Positions 53,708-62,352 are shown, counted from the first letter of the stretch. The stretch: 64,000 nt of DNA from CAZKRL01 sp964555295 (GCA_964555295.1 CAZKRL010000008.1:28280-92279), one strand, 5' to 3'. The notes: a model not told the origin generated them from the letters alone. Numbers and translations: made by a program.

Positions 53708-56700
53708 ATGAAACAGGCCTCCACAATTTTATTATTCATGCTCGTCGCCTGTATCGCAATTTGTCAGTCGCCGGTTTTGATGAATTACCAAATGGTTGTT
53801 CAAGACAATTCAGGAAATTTCATTTCAGGAAGTCTGATAGGGCTGCGCTTATCCATTCTGCATGGCAGTGAAACAGGGGCAGAGATATTTGCGGAAACCC
53901 ATAGTGTATCCACCAATCCCAACGGTCTCATATCAGTTCAAATCGGTGGCGGCATCAACGTTTTCGGAAGCCTTTCAGCCATCAACTGGGCGACTGGGCC
54001 GTTTTTTCTTCGTGCGCAAACTGACCCCACAGGTGGCGCGAATTATTCAATTGAAAACTCTTCACAATTGGTGAGTGTCCCTTATTCGTTTTACAGTATG
54101 CATTCACAAGATGCACAATATGCGGGCAATGGATTTTCGCATGTGTCTGAAACAGGTGATACTCTGTATTTCCTCAATGGCAGTTATATAATAGTTCCTG
54201 AAATCAGCAATGCTAACGGTAACAGTGTTGATGCGCTTGGCTGCACCAACAGTAGCGCCTGCAACTACAACAGCTCTGCCAGTCAAGACGACGGCTCATG
54301 TTATTTCATCGGTGGAAACTGTGATGACGGCATTAGCTCAACCACTGCAGATGTCTATAACTCCGATTGCATATGTGAGGGAAGTATTGTTGAAACGGGG
54401 ACCCTTCATAGCTGTGGTGCTGCTAACGTACACAACCCCTACAAGTCCTACGGCAGTATGACCGATCAGCAGGGCAACACATACAAGACCATCATCATCG
54501 GCAATCAAGAATGGATGGCAGAGAATCTGAACACAAGTATTTATCGAAATGGAGATTCCATTGTTAGTGGATTGTCTGATACCGAATGGCAAGCCACTCA
54601 GGCGGGTGCATGGGCCTATTACAATGATGATTCGTCTAGTGCATGTCCATACGGCAAGCTCTACAATTGGTATGCTGTGAATGACGCCCGCGGTCTATGT
54701 CCTTTAGGGTGGCATGTACCCACTGATACAGAATGGACTACGTTGATTGGTTTCCTTGACCCGGCGTCGGATGGAATGACTAATTATGTCAACACTTCAG
54801 GAAGAGCCATGAAAAGTTTTGGAACAATGGAGAATGGCAATGGGTACTGGAATGCATTTGATCCAAGTGTTGAGGGCACGAACAGCAGCGGATTCTCCAG
54901 TCTTCCTGGAGGTTATCGTTTTGATTACGGACCTTATGGCGACTTAGGCAATCTGCAATACCTATGGAGCAGCACGCAGTTTGACGCTAATTATGCGTGG
55001 TATCGATATACATACCATGCAACCATATACACCAACCGATTCTCTGGTGCACTCAACTACGGAATCGGAGTTCGCTGTTTAAGGAACGATAATGGTACAG
55101 GTCAAATCCCGGGTTGTAACAACAGTAGCGCCTGCAACTACAACAGCTCTGCCAGTCAAGACGACGGCTCATGTTATTTCATCGGTGGAAACTGTGATGA
55201 CGGCATTAGCTCAACCACTGCAGATGTCTATAACTCCGATTGCATATGTGAGGGAAGTATTGTTGAAACGGGGACCCTTCATAGCTGTGGTGCTGCTAAC
55301 GTACACAACCCCTACAAGTCCTACGGCAGTATGACCGATCAGCAGGGCAACACATACAAGACCATCATCATCGGCAATCAAGAATGGATGGCAGAGAATC
55401 TGAACACAAGTATTTACCGGAATGGCGAAGAGATTATTACTAATTTGTCAAACGTTGAATGGCAAAATACCTTCTACACAGAGCAAGGCGCATTTGCGTA
55501 TTATAATAATGACTCCACTTATGCCTGTCCATTTGGCAAACTCTATAATTGGTACGCCTGCGTTGATCCGAGAGGTTTATGTCCGGCGGGCTGGCATGTT
55601 CCCACCGATGATGAGTGGAATACCATGATTGACCACCTTGATCCCATTTTCGACGGTGGAACCAATCTTATGGACACGGCAGGCAGAGCAATGAAATCCG
55701 TGGGTACTATTGAAAATGGTGATGGTTATTGGCTTGCATATACCAACAACGATGTTATCGGCACCAATAGCAGTGGATTCTCTGGTTTGCCGGGCGGTCA
55801 TCGCTACAGTTATGGAGGTTATGACCTATTGAATTATTATGCTTATTTCTGGACAAGTAGCCCAATGGATTCCTCATACGCGTGGTATCGACTATTATAT
55901 TATTGGGAAACATTGGCCTATCGGCATCAATACCTAAAGCACCACGGCTTTTCTGTTCGTTGCGCCAGAGATGATGAAAGCACCGGACAAATTCCTGGTT
56001 GTTTGGATAGCTTGGCCTGCAATTTCAATGGTCAGGCCACGCAGAATGATAGCTCGTGTTACTTCATTGGGGATGCCTGTGATGATGGTAATATGAGCTC
56101 TTTGAGTGATGTGTATAATGCTGATTGTATTTGCGAAGGAATTGCGAATACCAGCGGGCCAATGAATATACCCACTGTTGTGATACCTGGCGGCGCGTAC
56201 ATCATGGGAAGTCCGCTTACCGAGCCCAACAGGGCAACTGATGAGGTGGAGCATGAAGTAACCATAAGCCCCTTTTTGATGAGCGTCTATGAAATAACGA
56301 ACGACCAGTTCGCGATTTTTCTGAATGACAACAGCATTGGCGCTGATGGCCTCTATGCCAGTGGCAATTATCCCTGGCAGCCATTGATTGCAGATTGCGG
56401 TTTTTACGGTGGCCTAACACACAACGGTTCAGAATGGCAGTCCGCACTGGGCAAGGGCAATTTTCCGGTGGTTTGTGTAACATGGTACGGTGCTATAGAA
56501 TTTGCCAGTTACGCGGGAGGACGATTGCCAACCGAGGCCGAGTGGGAATATGCATGCAGCGCGGGCAGCTCAACTCCTTTTAATACGGGAGATTGTTTGG
56601 ATTATAGCCAGGCAAATTATTACTGGCCCGACGAATATCTAGGTTGTATCAACGATAACACCTCATTCCCTGCGCAAACTCAATCGGTGAACAGTTATGC

Positions 56701-56944
56701 GCCCAATGCTTTTGGCTTATACAACATGCATGGCAATGTTTGGGAATGGTGCAGCGATTGGTACGGTGAATATGAAATGAATAACCTGATAGACCCTTCC
56801 GGGCCGGCATCGGGTTCAAATCGGGTTGTTCGTGGTGGATATTGGTGGAATAGTGCCCACATCTGCCGTTCGGCCGCACGATTCAGTCAAAGCGCCGATT
56901 TCACAAGTTTCGGTTATGGCTTTCGGGTAGCTTTTCAGCCGTAA
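53708..56944 (+). CDS. Exported multi-domain protein: two FISUMP domains plus formylglycine-enzyme domain
   Basis: A 1078-residue exported protein (start ATG at 53708; the longer frame from 53654 is not needed). The N-terminal 150 residues resemble the NYQMVVQDNSGN module seen before many Bacteroidota surface domains. Three Cys-rich linkers (GCTNSSACNYNSSASQDDGS, second copy, and GCLDSLACNFNGQATQNDSS) alternate with two FISUMP domains (about 245-460 and 535-755). Residues about 835-1078 form a formylglycine-generating-enzyme-like domain (PTVVIPGGAYIMGSPLTEPN, AGGRLPTEAEWEYACSAG, GNVWEWCSDW, VVRGGYWW). No type IX sorting domain is seen at the C-terminus, which ends GYGFRVAFQP. LVAC near residue 15 could be a lipobox, or cleavage may be at CQ. 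Confidence 0.85.
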   Translation: MKQASTILLFMLVACIAICQSPVLMNYQMVVQDNSGNFISGSLIGLRLSILHGSETGAEIFAETHSVSTNPNGLISVQIGGGINVFGSLSAINWATGPFFLRAQTDPTGGANYSIENSSQLVSVPYSFYSMHSQDAQYAGNGFSHVSETGDTLYFLNGSYIIVPEISNANGNSVDALGCTNSSACNYNSSASQDDGSCYFIGGNCDDGISSTTADVYNSDCICEGSIVETGTLHSCGAANVHNPYKSYGSMTDQQGNTYKTIIIGNQEWMAENLNTSIYRNGDSIVSGLSDTEWQATQAGAWAYYNDDSSSACPYGKLYNWYAVNDARGLCPLGWHVPTDTEWTTLIGFLDPASDGMTNYVNTSGRAMKSFGTMENGNGYWNAFDPSVEGTNSSGFSSLPGGYRFDYGPYGDLGNLQYLWSSTQFDANYAWYRYTYHATIYTNRFSGALNYGIGVRCLRNDNGTGQIPGCNNSSACNYNSSASQDDGSCYFIGGNCDDGISSTTADVYNSDCICEGSIVETGTLHSCGAANVHNPYKSYGSMTDQQGNTYKTIIIGNQEWMAENLNTSIYRNGEEIITNLSNVEWQNTFYTEQGAFAYYNNDSTYACPFGKLYNWYACVDPRGLCPAGWHVPTDDEWNTMIDHLDPIFDGGTNLMDTAGRAMKSVGTIENGDGYWLAYTNNDVIGTNSSGFSGLPGGHRYSYGGYDLLNYYAYFWTSSPMDSSYAWYRLLYYWETLAYRHQYLKHHGFSVRCARDDESTGQIPGCLDSLACNFNGQATQNDSSCYFIGDACDDGNMSSLSDVYNADCICEGIANTSGPMNIPTVVIPGGAYIMGSPLTEPNRATDEVEHEVTISPFLMSVYEITNDQFAIFLNDNSIGADGLYASGNYPWQPLIADCGFYGGLTHNGSEWQSALGKGNFPVVCVTWYGAIEFASYAGGRLPTEAEWEYACSAGSSTPFNTGDCLDYSQANYYWPDEYLGCINDNTSFPAQTQSVNSYAPNAFGLYNMHGNVWEWCSDWYGEYEMNNLIDPSGPASGSNRVVRGGYWWNSAHICRSAARFSQSADFTSFGYGFRVAFQP
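54247..54543 (+). repeat. Perfect 297-bp direct repeat, copy 1
   Basis: 297 bases that are identical, by my line-by-line reading, to 55120-55416. The offset is 873 bp (291 codons), so both copies are in the same frame of the same gene. Each encodes 99 residues: most of a Cys-rich linker plus the first 45 or so residues of a FISUMP domain. Sequence on both sides diverges. Confidence 0.95.
55120..55416 (+). repeat. Perfect 297-bp direct repeat, copy 2
   Basis: Second copy of the repeat described for 54247-54543. The lack of even synonymous differences inside the copy, against strong divergence outside it, points to recent duplication or gene conversion. Confidence 0.95.
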
Positions 56945-57088
56945 TTCCTCACTGAGATTGGGATAGCTAAACGATATTGGAGGATTTCAGAATGGGGATA
57001 GTGAGATTTGGATAGCGAGGTTTTTACCCCTCAATCGATAACCAATTCCTCAACTTCCCGCCACTTATTCCCAATTCATCAACAATGC

Positions 57089-57119
57089 TTGTAATGGTGA
57101 ACCTACGAAAATACATTTG
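57089..57119 (+). promoter_or_regulatory. Promoter of the condensin operon
   Basis: TTG at 57089-57091 and TACATTTG at 57112-57119, separated by 20 bp. Both boxes and the spacing match the Bacteroidota housekeeping promoter (TTTG, 19-21 bp, TAnnTTTG). The start codon of the SMC-like gene is 43 bp past the -7 box, leaving room for a short leader. Confidence 0.6.
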
Positions 57120-57162
57120 AAGGTTCAGGCTTGGAATAGCCCGAAACCTAAACGTACAGCAC

Positions 57163-59910
57163 ATGATTACAAGAATAATAGGTATTAACACGGCGACATA
57201 CGTGAACGCCGAAATGCGCCTTGACGACTGCGATTCGCTCCAACTCGTTGGGCCCAATAACGTGGGTAAATCCACTCTGATTTACACCCTTAATTTCCTG
57301 TTCGTAGTAGACGGCTCGAAAATGAGTTTCTCAGGTCAACGCCGTGGTGACAAGGAAACCATCCATCACTACTTCCCCACGCACAACCAGAGTTACATCA
57401 TTTTCGAGGTGCACAAACAGGAGCCCTATTGCATTATGGTGAAGCGCGACAGCGAAGGCGAATTGGAGTATTATCGCATCAATGGCGAATATGATCAAGA
57501 GAATTTCTTCAAAAAAGATGGTCAGCAATTGCGCGTGCGCCGCTGGGATGAAGTGCAAGACTTGCTCAATTCTATTGCCAAGGTACCCTATCTATTCAAG
57601 AGCAAAACAGAGGTTTTCAACGCGGTGTATCAACGCGGCAAGCGCAATGATGCCGTTGTTTGGCTGGAGGAAAGCGTTCGCACCGACGGGTTGAGTAACA
57701 ACTTTTCGAAAGTCTATCGCTATCTCATCAACTCGAAGCTCATCACCAATAAGACCTTGAAGGAGTCGCTCATTGTAGCCGATAACCGTGAGCATGAAGG
57801 CATCAATTTTTCTCAGAAAAACAAAAAGGATATCACCGATCTGTTGCGCATCAATGATGAGATCCGCGTGATCAAGAACATTCAGAAAGATTTTGAGGAT
57901 TTCCGCGAGGTGGTCAATCTGTATCGCGCGAAATCCCGCATCGTGAGTGATTTGGTATATGCGTTTGACCATCAGTACAGCGGGACAGTGAAAGAGCTCG
58001 ACAAGGTGCGTCTCGACAAGGAGAAAAATTATCAGAGCACCCTCATTGCTGTGAATGAGAAACTCAAGCCGCGTCAGGAGGAACTTAACAGAGAGCTGGG
58101 TAAGCGGGAAATCGAAATTGAGATGAGGGAGAAGGAGTTCATTCAACTCCAAACCCAGCTCGATCGCATTGCTTCTTATGAGGGCAAGAAGTTCCTTGAA
58201 GAATCATTGCACAACCTCAATCAGAAGCGCAAAGACATCGAAGTTCGCATCACTATGGTGGAGAACCAGCAGCTGGAATCCAAGCAGATTGAAGCGCGCC
58301 TCGCTAAGTATGACGCGGATTGTAAACGCATTGACGACCAGATAAAGAATTACGACCATCAACTTATTCAGAAGATTGCGACAGATGAAAAGACACGCAA
58401 AATTCTGAATACGATTTTCACACCGCAGTTTGCGGCGTTGCCGGATAAACTTGTCAAGAAGAAGATCACCAAAGCAGGTGATGTCATGAAAATTTTTGAC
58501 GGGGAAATTGAGTTGCCGAAGAAAATGGAACTCCGGGAGATTCCGTCAGTGAAAATGCTGAAGGAAGAATTGAAAGCGGTGCAGAAAGAAAAGTCGGAGC
58601 TGGAAAAACTTTGGGCCGTTGCGTTGCATCTTGACAAGACCCGCAGGGAGCTCGAGAAGGTCAACGAGGAAATAGAATTGGTGAAGGAAAAATTGCGTGC
58701 ATTGGCTGAGAAGCCGAAGATCGAAAAACTCAGTGGTGAATTGGGTGGAGAATTGCGCAATATCAAGCTGGAGCGTGAGAAAATTGAAGATGAGCTGGGT
58801 AAGTTGAAGAAAGAAATTGCGGAAAAATCGTTGTTGCTTGACACCTTGCGGGAAGACAGCAGAAAGGCCGAGGAGCGGATGCAATTGTTGCGCGTTCGTA
58901 AGCAGGAAATTGAGGCTTTTGGTGTTACCCCTACAGAGTTCAGCACCACGGAGTCACTCGATGAAATTTTCGATAAAATCCAGCATGCGAATACCGACAG
59001 AGAGGTATTGAAGGTGAAGAAAGATCGTGCCTTTGATCAGCTGCGATTCAAAACCAATAGTGCCACTGCTGATGAGGAAGAATTCATCCGATTTATTGAA
59101 GATGAGATCGCATGCGTAGCAGATAAGGAGAAAAGCATTGATGGATTGCTTGGCAGTATCTCAACACAATTTGCGAACCCTGCATACAATCTCAGAAAGC
59201 GATATGAAGAATTCAAAACGTTTGTATACAATCGCTTCAACGAAAGTCTTTCAAAGACGCACATCTCCAATATCGAGTCGCTGAAGATTGAACTGGTAGA
59301 CAACAAGAAGACGCTTTATGAATTGGAGAGAATTGCATCCATCGAAAATCTAAACGCGCAACTGAGCTTTGAGTTTGAGAGTGCTGAAGATTTGAAAATC
59401 CTCAATCAATATCTTGATAGTGGCAAGAGCGTGAAGTTTGATGACCTCTTTGATATCGAGCTGGTGCTTGATGTAAAGGGGCAGATGAAACGGGTGGATC
59501 TCAAAGAGCAGGTAGAATCAGACGGAACCGACAGGATGATTCGTTTGGTGATTGTAATGGCCATCATCAATCGCCTGGCCATCTCAAGTGAGCAGAATAA
59601 AATCACCCTATTCATTGATGAGATTGGAACCATTGACGAACACAATCGTCCGCAGTTGGTACAATTCTGCAAAGAGCATCACTTCATTCCCATTTTCGCT
59701 GCGCCACAGCCGTACGATGGCTTCTCGAAATACTACTTCATCTTCCGTTCAAAGGGAAAGATCAATCTAAACGACAGGCAACATGCGGTGCGACGAGAGG
59801 AGCTGAAATCATCGACCATGGCGCAAGAAGCAGTGAAAGAGATAGCGGATGACACTCCGGCTCCAACGGCTAAAAAGAAGAACACAGGTAAGAACAAATC
59901 GAATCGTTAA
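57163..59910 (+). CDS. SMC-like condensin ATPase (MksB/JetC type)
   Basis: A 915-residue ABC-type ATPase with the SMC plan: ATP head halves at each end and long coiled coils between. Walker A GPNNVGKS is at residues 30-37, Walker B LFIDEIG near 817. Before Walker B, SDGTDRMIRLVIVMAI stands where the ABC signature is expected, in an atypical form. Coiled coils run about 250-400 and 465-620. A non-coiled break at about 411-463 (RKILNTIFTPQFAALPD...) may be the hinge. The next genes encode probable kleisin and MukE-like subunits, so this is the motor of a MukBEF/MksBEF/Wadjet-like complex. It is shorter than typical MksB/JetC. A basic low-complexity tail ends it (TAKKKNTGKNKSNR). Confidence 0.8.
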   Translation: MITRIIGINTATYVNAEMRLDDCDSLQLVGPNNVGKSTLIYTLNFLFVVDGSKMSFSGQRRGDKETIHHYFPTHNQSYIIFEVHKQEPYCIMVKRDSEGELEYYRINGEYDQENFFKKDGQQLRVRRWDEVQDLLNSIAKVPYLFKSKTEVFNAVYQRGKRNDAVVWLEESVRTDGLSNNFSKVYRYLINSKLITNKTLKESLIVADNREHEGINFSQKNKKDITDLLRINDEIRVIKNIQKDFEDFREVVNLYRAKSRIVSDLVYAFDHQYSGTVKELDKVRLDKEKNYQSTLIAVNEKLKPRQEELNRELGKREIEIEMREKEFIQLQTQLDRIASYEGKKFLEESLHNLNQKRKDIEVRITMVENQQLESKQIEARLAKYDADCKRIDDQIKNYDHQLIQKIATDEKTRKILNTIFTPQFAALPDKLVKKKITKAGDVMKIFDGEIELPKKMELREIPSVKMLKEELKAVQKEKSELEKLWAVALHLDKTRRELEKVNEEIELVKEKLRALAEKPKIEKLSGELGGELRNIKLEREKIEDELGKLKKEIAEKSLLLDTLREDSRKAEERMQLLRVRKQEIEAFGVTPTEFSTTESLDEIFDKIQHANTDREVLKVKKDRAFDQLRFKTNSATADEEEFIRFIEDEIACVADKEKSIDGLLGSISTQFANPAYNLRKRYEEFKTFVYNRFNESLSKTHISNIESLKIELVDNKKTLYELERIASIENLNAQLSFEFESAEDLKILNQYLDSGKSVKFDDLFDIELVLDVKGQMKRVDLKEQVESDGTDRMIRLVIVMAIINRLAISSEQNKITLFIDEIGTIDEHNRPQLVQFCKEHHFIPIFAAPQPYDGFSKYYFIFRSKGKINLNDRQHAVRREELKSSTMAQEAVKEIADDTPAPTAKKKNTGKNKSNR

Positions 59911-59914
59911 TCGC

Positions 59915-60067
59915 ATGTCAGAACAATTGAAATATCACATACTTGACAACGACAGTGAAGAAATCTCAACTGTAACATTTGTGCGCGAAGAGGCGCATAA
60001 TATTGAATACAGCAAATTGAAACATGAACTCCAGGTGAGAATACAAACTCTATCCTCAGCGCAATGA
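59915..60067 (+). CDS. 50-residue protein inside the condensin operon
   Basis: A short gene starting with ATG 4 bp after the SMC stop and ending in a TGA that overlaps the start of the next gene by 4 bp (ATGA at 60064-60067). The product MSEQLKYHILDNDSEEISTV and on has an acidic strand-like first half and a charged helix (NIEYSKLKHELQVRIQTL) in the second. Composition is protein-like and the tight spacing argues it is translated. There is no known match that I can name; it may be an extra subunit or a coupling peptide. Confidence 0.6.
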   Translation: MSEQLKYHILDNDSEEISTVTFVREEAHNIEYSKLKHELQVRIQTLSSAQ

Positions 60068-61263
60068 TAAAAGCCGAACCCAGGTCGATTCTGAATTTCC
60101 TCCATACGCATTTTGATGTGGTGCGTGATCTTTTCCAATATCAAACCGAAGATGGAATGATCACCAAAGAGGTTTACGACATGCTCATTCAGAAGCATGG
60201 GCACACGATGAACATTCGTCTGCGTGAGTTCCGGGTGGTGCGCAGCATGGGCAGTGACTACGAGATGCGCGATGTGTATTACAAGCTCATGGAATTTTTG
60301 CTTTTCGAATTCAAGCCGTTGCTGCCTGAGACCATCGAGAAGTACAAGACCAGTATCAGTGAACTCTATTTGAAGATCCGCAAATACGAGCAACAAGACA
60401 GAGATATTCTGCAGGAAAGAATCAAGAATCTTTCGCACCAGGTACGCGAGTTTGTTGATTTGGTGGAGCGAAACACATTCCGATTGCTCGCTGAAACCCG
60501 TGATCTGAAATCCAATCCGGAACGTATTGAGTATCGTGAAAAGGTGCACAAGGCGTCGTTCTGGATTGAATACTACATATTACCGTTGAATCGCATCCTC
60601 GATGTGAAGCACAGCGAATCAGTGACCAGTACCATTCTCGATGTGAGTGAGTATGCGAATCGTCGCCGACTCGATTTTGTAGATGAAACGGTACGTGTGG
60701 AATTTGAGAAATTGTATTCTCAGCTCGTGCAGACCAACACGGATTTATTGCGACAGTCGAAAGTGTTGGTGAATGAGTTATTGCCGCTATTGGAGCGCAT
60801 CCGCACAGAGTCGCTCATCCTTACCGGCTGGATTGAATTTCTGCGCAACCCGTATAAATTGTCGACACCTTCCTTGCTCAAGGGCACGCGCACCATGGTA
60901 TATGCAAAGGACATGCTATACAAGGTGCGGGAGTTCTTCGAGCAGTTTGCGCAAGCAGAATACGTTACGGTGGATGATAGTCCGGTCGACTTCGATAAAT
61001 GGATTTTCGATCGTGAAAAATTCAAGGCCAATCTTACCGCGAGTCTTCCGGTGAATGATTTCTTCGGATGGTGCAAGAGTGAACTGCGCAAAGAATTTCC
61101 GGATATTGATACCGATAAGTTCTTCGCGCTATGCGGTCTCTTGTTCGATCAAGATTTAGAAATTGAATTCAATAATAAGGGAGAGCGCACCACACTGGAG
61201 ACGAATACCTCTATGCTCTCGCTACCCAAAATCAAAATAGACAACGCCATTAAAATCCAATAA
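60064..61263 (+). CDS. Probable kleisin subunit (MksF/JetA type)
   Basis: A 399-residue mostly helical cytoplasmic protein. It begins with a possible winged-helix segment (ILNFLHTHFDVVRDLFQYQT and following) and continues with long amphipathic helices (about 85-150). A domain with ASFWIEYYILPLNRILDVKH follows, and a C-terminal globular part has FFGWCKSELRKEFPDIDT. Size, helical content and position between the SMC-like ATPase and a MukE-like protein support a kleisin role, bridging the ATPase heads. There is no strong sequence motif for kleisins, so the call depends largely on context. Confidence 0.65.
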   Translation: MIKAEPRSILNFLHTHFDVVRDLFQYQTEDGMITKEVYDMLIQKHGHTMNIRLREFRVVRSMGSDYEMRDVYYKLMEFLLFEFKPLLPETIEKYKTSISELYLKIRKYEQQDRDILQERIKNLSHQVREFVDLVERNTFRLLAETRDLKSNPERIEYREKVHKASFWIEYYILPLNRILDVKHSESVTSTILDVSEYANRRRLDFVDETVRVEFEKLYSQLVQTNTDLLRQSKVLVNELLPLLERIRTESLILTGWIEFLRNPYKLSTPSLLKGTRTMVYAKDMLYKVREFFEQFAQAEYVTVDDSPVDFDKWIFDREKFKANLTASLPVNDFFGWCKSELRKEFPDIDTDKFFALCGLLFDQDLEIEFNNKGERTTLETNTSMLSLPKIKIDNAIKIQ

Positions 61264-61268
61264 ACGCC

Positions 61269-61802
61269 ATGGTATATCCACAGCATCATCGTCAGATCGT
61301 TGAAGAACTCATGACCGGTAAGTTCATCCTTACCAATGAAGAACATTTCGGTTCGCTCAAAGACAATGAATCCTTTTATCAGGAATTCTTCAAATTATCC
61401 TTTGACTTGGATCTGCATTTGAAGAATGAGTATGCTTATCTATTGAGCCGGGAGACGCAAGAGAATTTCTCGAGGGATGTGAGTATTTTCATTGCCATCA
61501 TGAGTTACGAGTTGGATAAAGACGGCCGCAATTTCATGGAAGCCCTTGAGTTCAATGAATTCACGCTAGAGGAGGTGGATCGTTATTTTGATAATTCTTC
61601 CTTCATTGATTTGATTGAGTCAAATAAGGCATTGCGCGATCCTGACTCACGCCGCACCCTTATCAATGGTATGCATCGCAGGAATATCGTGCACAAGAAT
61701 TTTGAAGACCGCTTCTCTTTCACGCAGGCGCATAAGTTGTTTGTAGAGTTTGCGAAAGAGTTGGCAATGAAGCGAATTACGGCGCGTGAGGTAGAAGTCT
61801 AA
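61269..61802 (+). CDS. Probable MukE/MksE/JetB-like subunit
   Basis: A 177-residue cytoplasmic protein with helix/wing-like pattern (VYPQHHRQIVEELMTGKFIL, SFYQEFFKLSFDLDLHLKNE, DRYFDNSSFIDLIESN) and a basic patch NGMHRRNIVHKNF. MukE/MksE subunits are small winged-helix dimers that bind the kleisin; size and operon position fit. It starts 5 bp after the previous stop. A T-tract (61803-61811) follows its stop. No JetD/MksG-type TOPRIM nuclease gene follows. Confidence 0.65.
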   Translation: MVYPQHHRQIVEELMTGKFILTNEEHFGSLKDNESFYQEFFKLSFDLDLHLKNEYAYLLSRETQENFSRDVSIFIAIMSYELDKDGRNFMEALEFNEFTLEEVDRYFDNSSFIDLIESNKALRDPDSRRTLINGMHRRNIVHKNFEDRFSFTQAHKLFVEFAKELAMKRITAREVEV

Positions 61803-61815
61803 TTTTTTTTTGAGG

Positions 61816-61834
61816 TTGTAAATAGCTTACAATC
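61816..61834 (+). promoter_or_regulatory. Second copy of the 19-bp palindromic motif
   Basis: TTGTAAATAGCTTACAATC, with perfect TTGTAA/TTACAA arms and a 5-bp loop. It matches the 8902-8920 site at 16 of 19 positions, all mismatches lying in the three central bases. TTTG follows 12 bp downstream in both places. Confidence 0.45.
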
Positions 61835-61847
61835 GAGCGCAGATTCT

Positions 61848-61871
61848 TTGTTCCATCAAAACGAGGAACAA
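61848..61871 (+). promoter_or_regulatory. Hairpin abutting the start codon of the 83-residue gene
   Basis: TTGTTCC (61848-61854) pairs with GGAACAA (61865-61871). The last base of the stem is the A of the ATG at 61871. In RNA this could limit access to the start codon. Confidence 0.4.
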
Positions 61872-62122
61872 TGAATGCATTACAATCTTTACATGAAGTG
61901 AGTCGATATATCGACAGCTTCAGCAAGCCCGATGGATACAACCCCTATGCTTGGAACGTCACCAAGAAACTGGCGCTTGAAATCTGGGATTCGTATTTAC
62001 ACCGTCAACCGAATCGCAGGAAGATCAATTACTTGTGCAAAGAGTTTTATGCCATGATCCGCCGGCCCGACAATGGTGAGTTCATTGTGCCGCGAAATAG
62101 TTTCAGGATGTACGATGTTTAA
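61871..62122 (+). CDS. Small hypothetical protein downstream of the condensin operon
   Basis: An 83-residue cytoplasmic protein (MNALQSLHEVSRYIDSFSKP and on) with two predicted helices, several aromatic residues (YNPYAWN, EIWDSYLH) and a basic segment QPNRRKINYLCKEFYAMIRR. No family recognised. It has its own upstream region with the shared 19-bp motif and a start-codon hairpin, so it is probably regulated separately from the condensin genes 68 bp before it. Confidence 0.6.
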   Translation: MNALQSLHEVSRYIDSFSKPDGYNPYAWNVTKKLALEIWDSYLHRQPNRRKINYLCKEFYAMIRRPDNGEFIVPRNSFRMYDV

Positions 62123-62144
62123 TTTACTAACGACCCCTTAGCCC

Positions 62145-62176
62145 ACAAAAAAGCCTCTTTACAGAGAAAGAGGCTT
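62145..62176 (-). terminator. Terminator of tRNA-Glu
   Basis: AAGCCTCTTT / AAAGAGGCTT, a perfect 10-bp stem with loop ACAGAG. On the minus strand the stem is followed by TTTTTTG, as expected for a terminator after the tRNA. Confidence 0.85.
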
Positions 62177-62191
62177 CTAAGATTTGATTTG

Positions 62192-62263
62192 TAGCCCGTA
62201 GGGGAATCGAACCCCTGTTACCAGAATGAAAATCTGATGTCCTAACCCCTAGACGAACGGGCC
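62192..62263 (-). tRNA. tRNA-Glu (anticodon TTC)
   Basis: The minus strand folds as a tRNA. The acceptor GGCCCGT pairs with ACGGGCT and A follows as discriminator. The D-arm region is TCGTCTAGGGGTTAGGAC. The anticodon stem TCAGA/TCTGG encloses the loop TTTTCAT with anticodon TTC. The T arm is CAGGGGTTCGATTCCCCT. The CCA end is not encoded. Confidence 0.95.
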
Positions 62264-62352
62264 GTCTAATTTTTTGCGGGTGCAAATATACTTGATATGC
62301 AAGAAATTCCAAAAATGTTCAATCTATTGGTATATCCCCGTTGAAGTTTATT

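Noticed and set aside
57163..61802. Complete Wadjet defence system
   Set aside because: No JetD/MksG-like TOPRIM nuclease gene is found within or after the operon, so a full Wadjet call is not supported.
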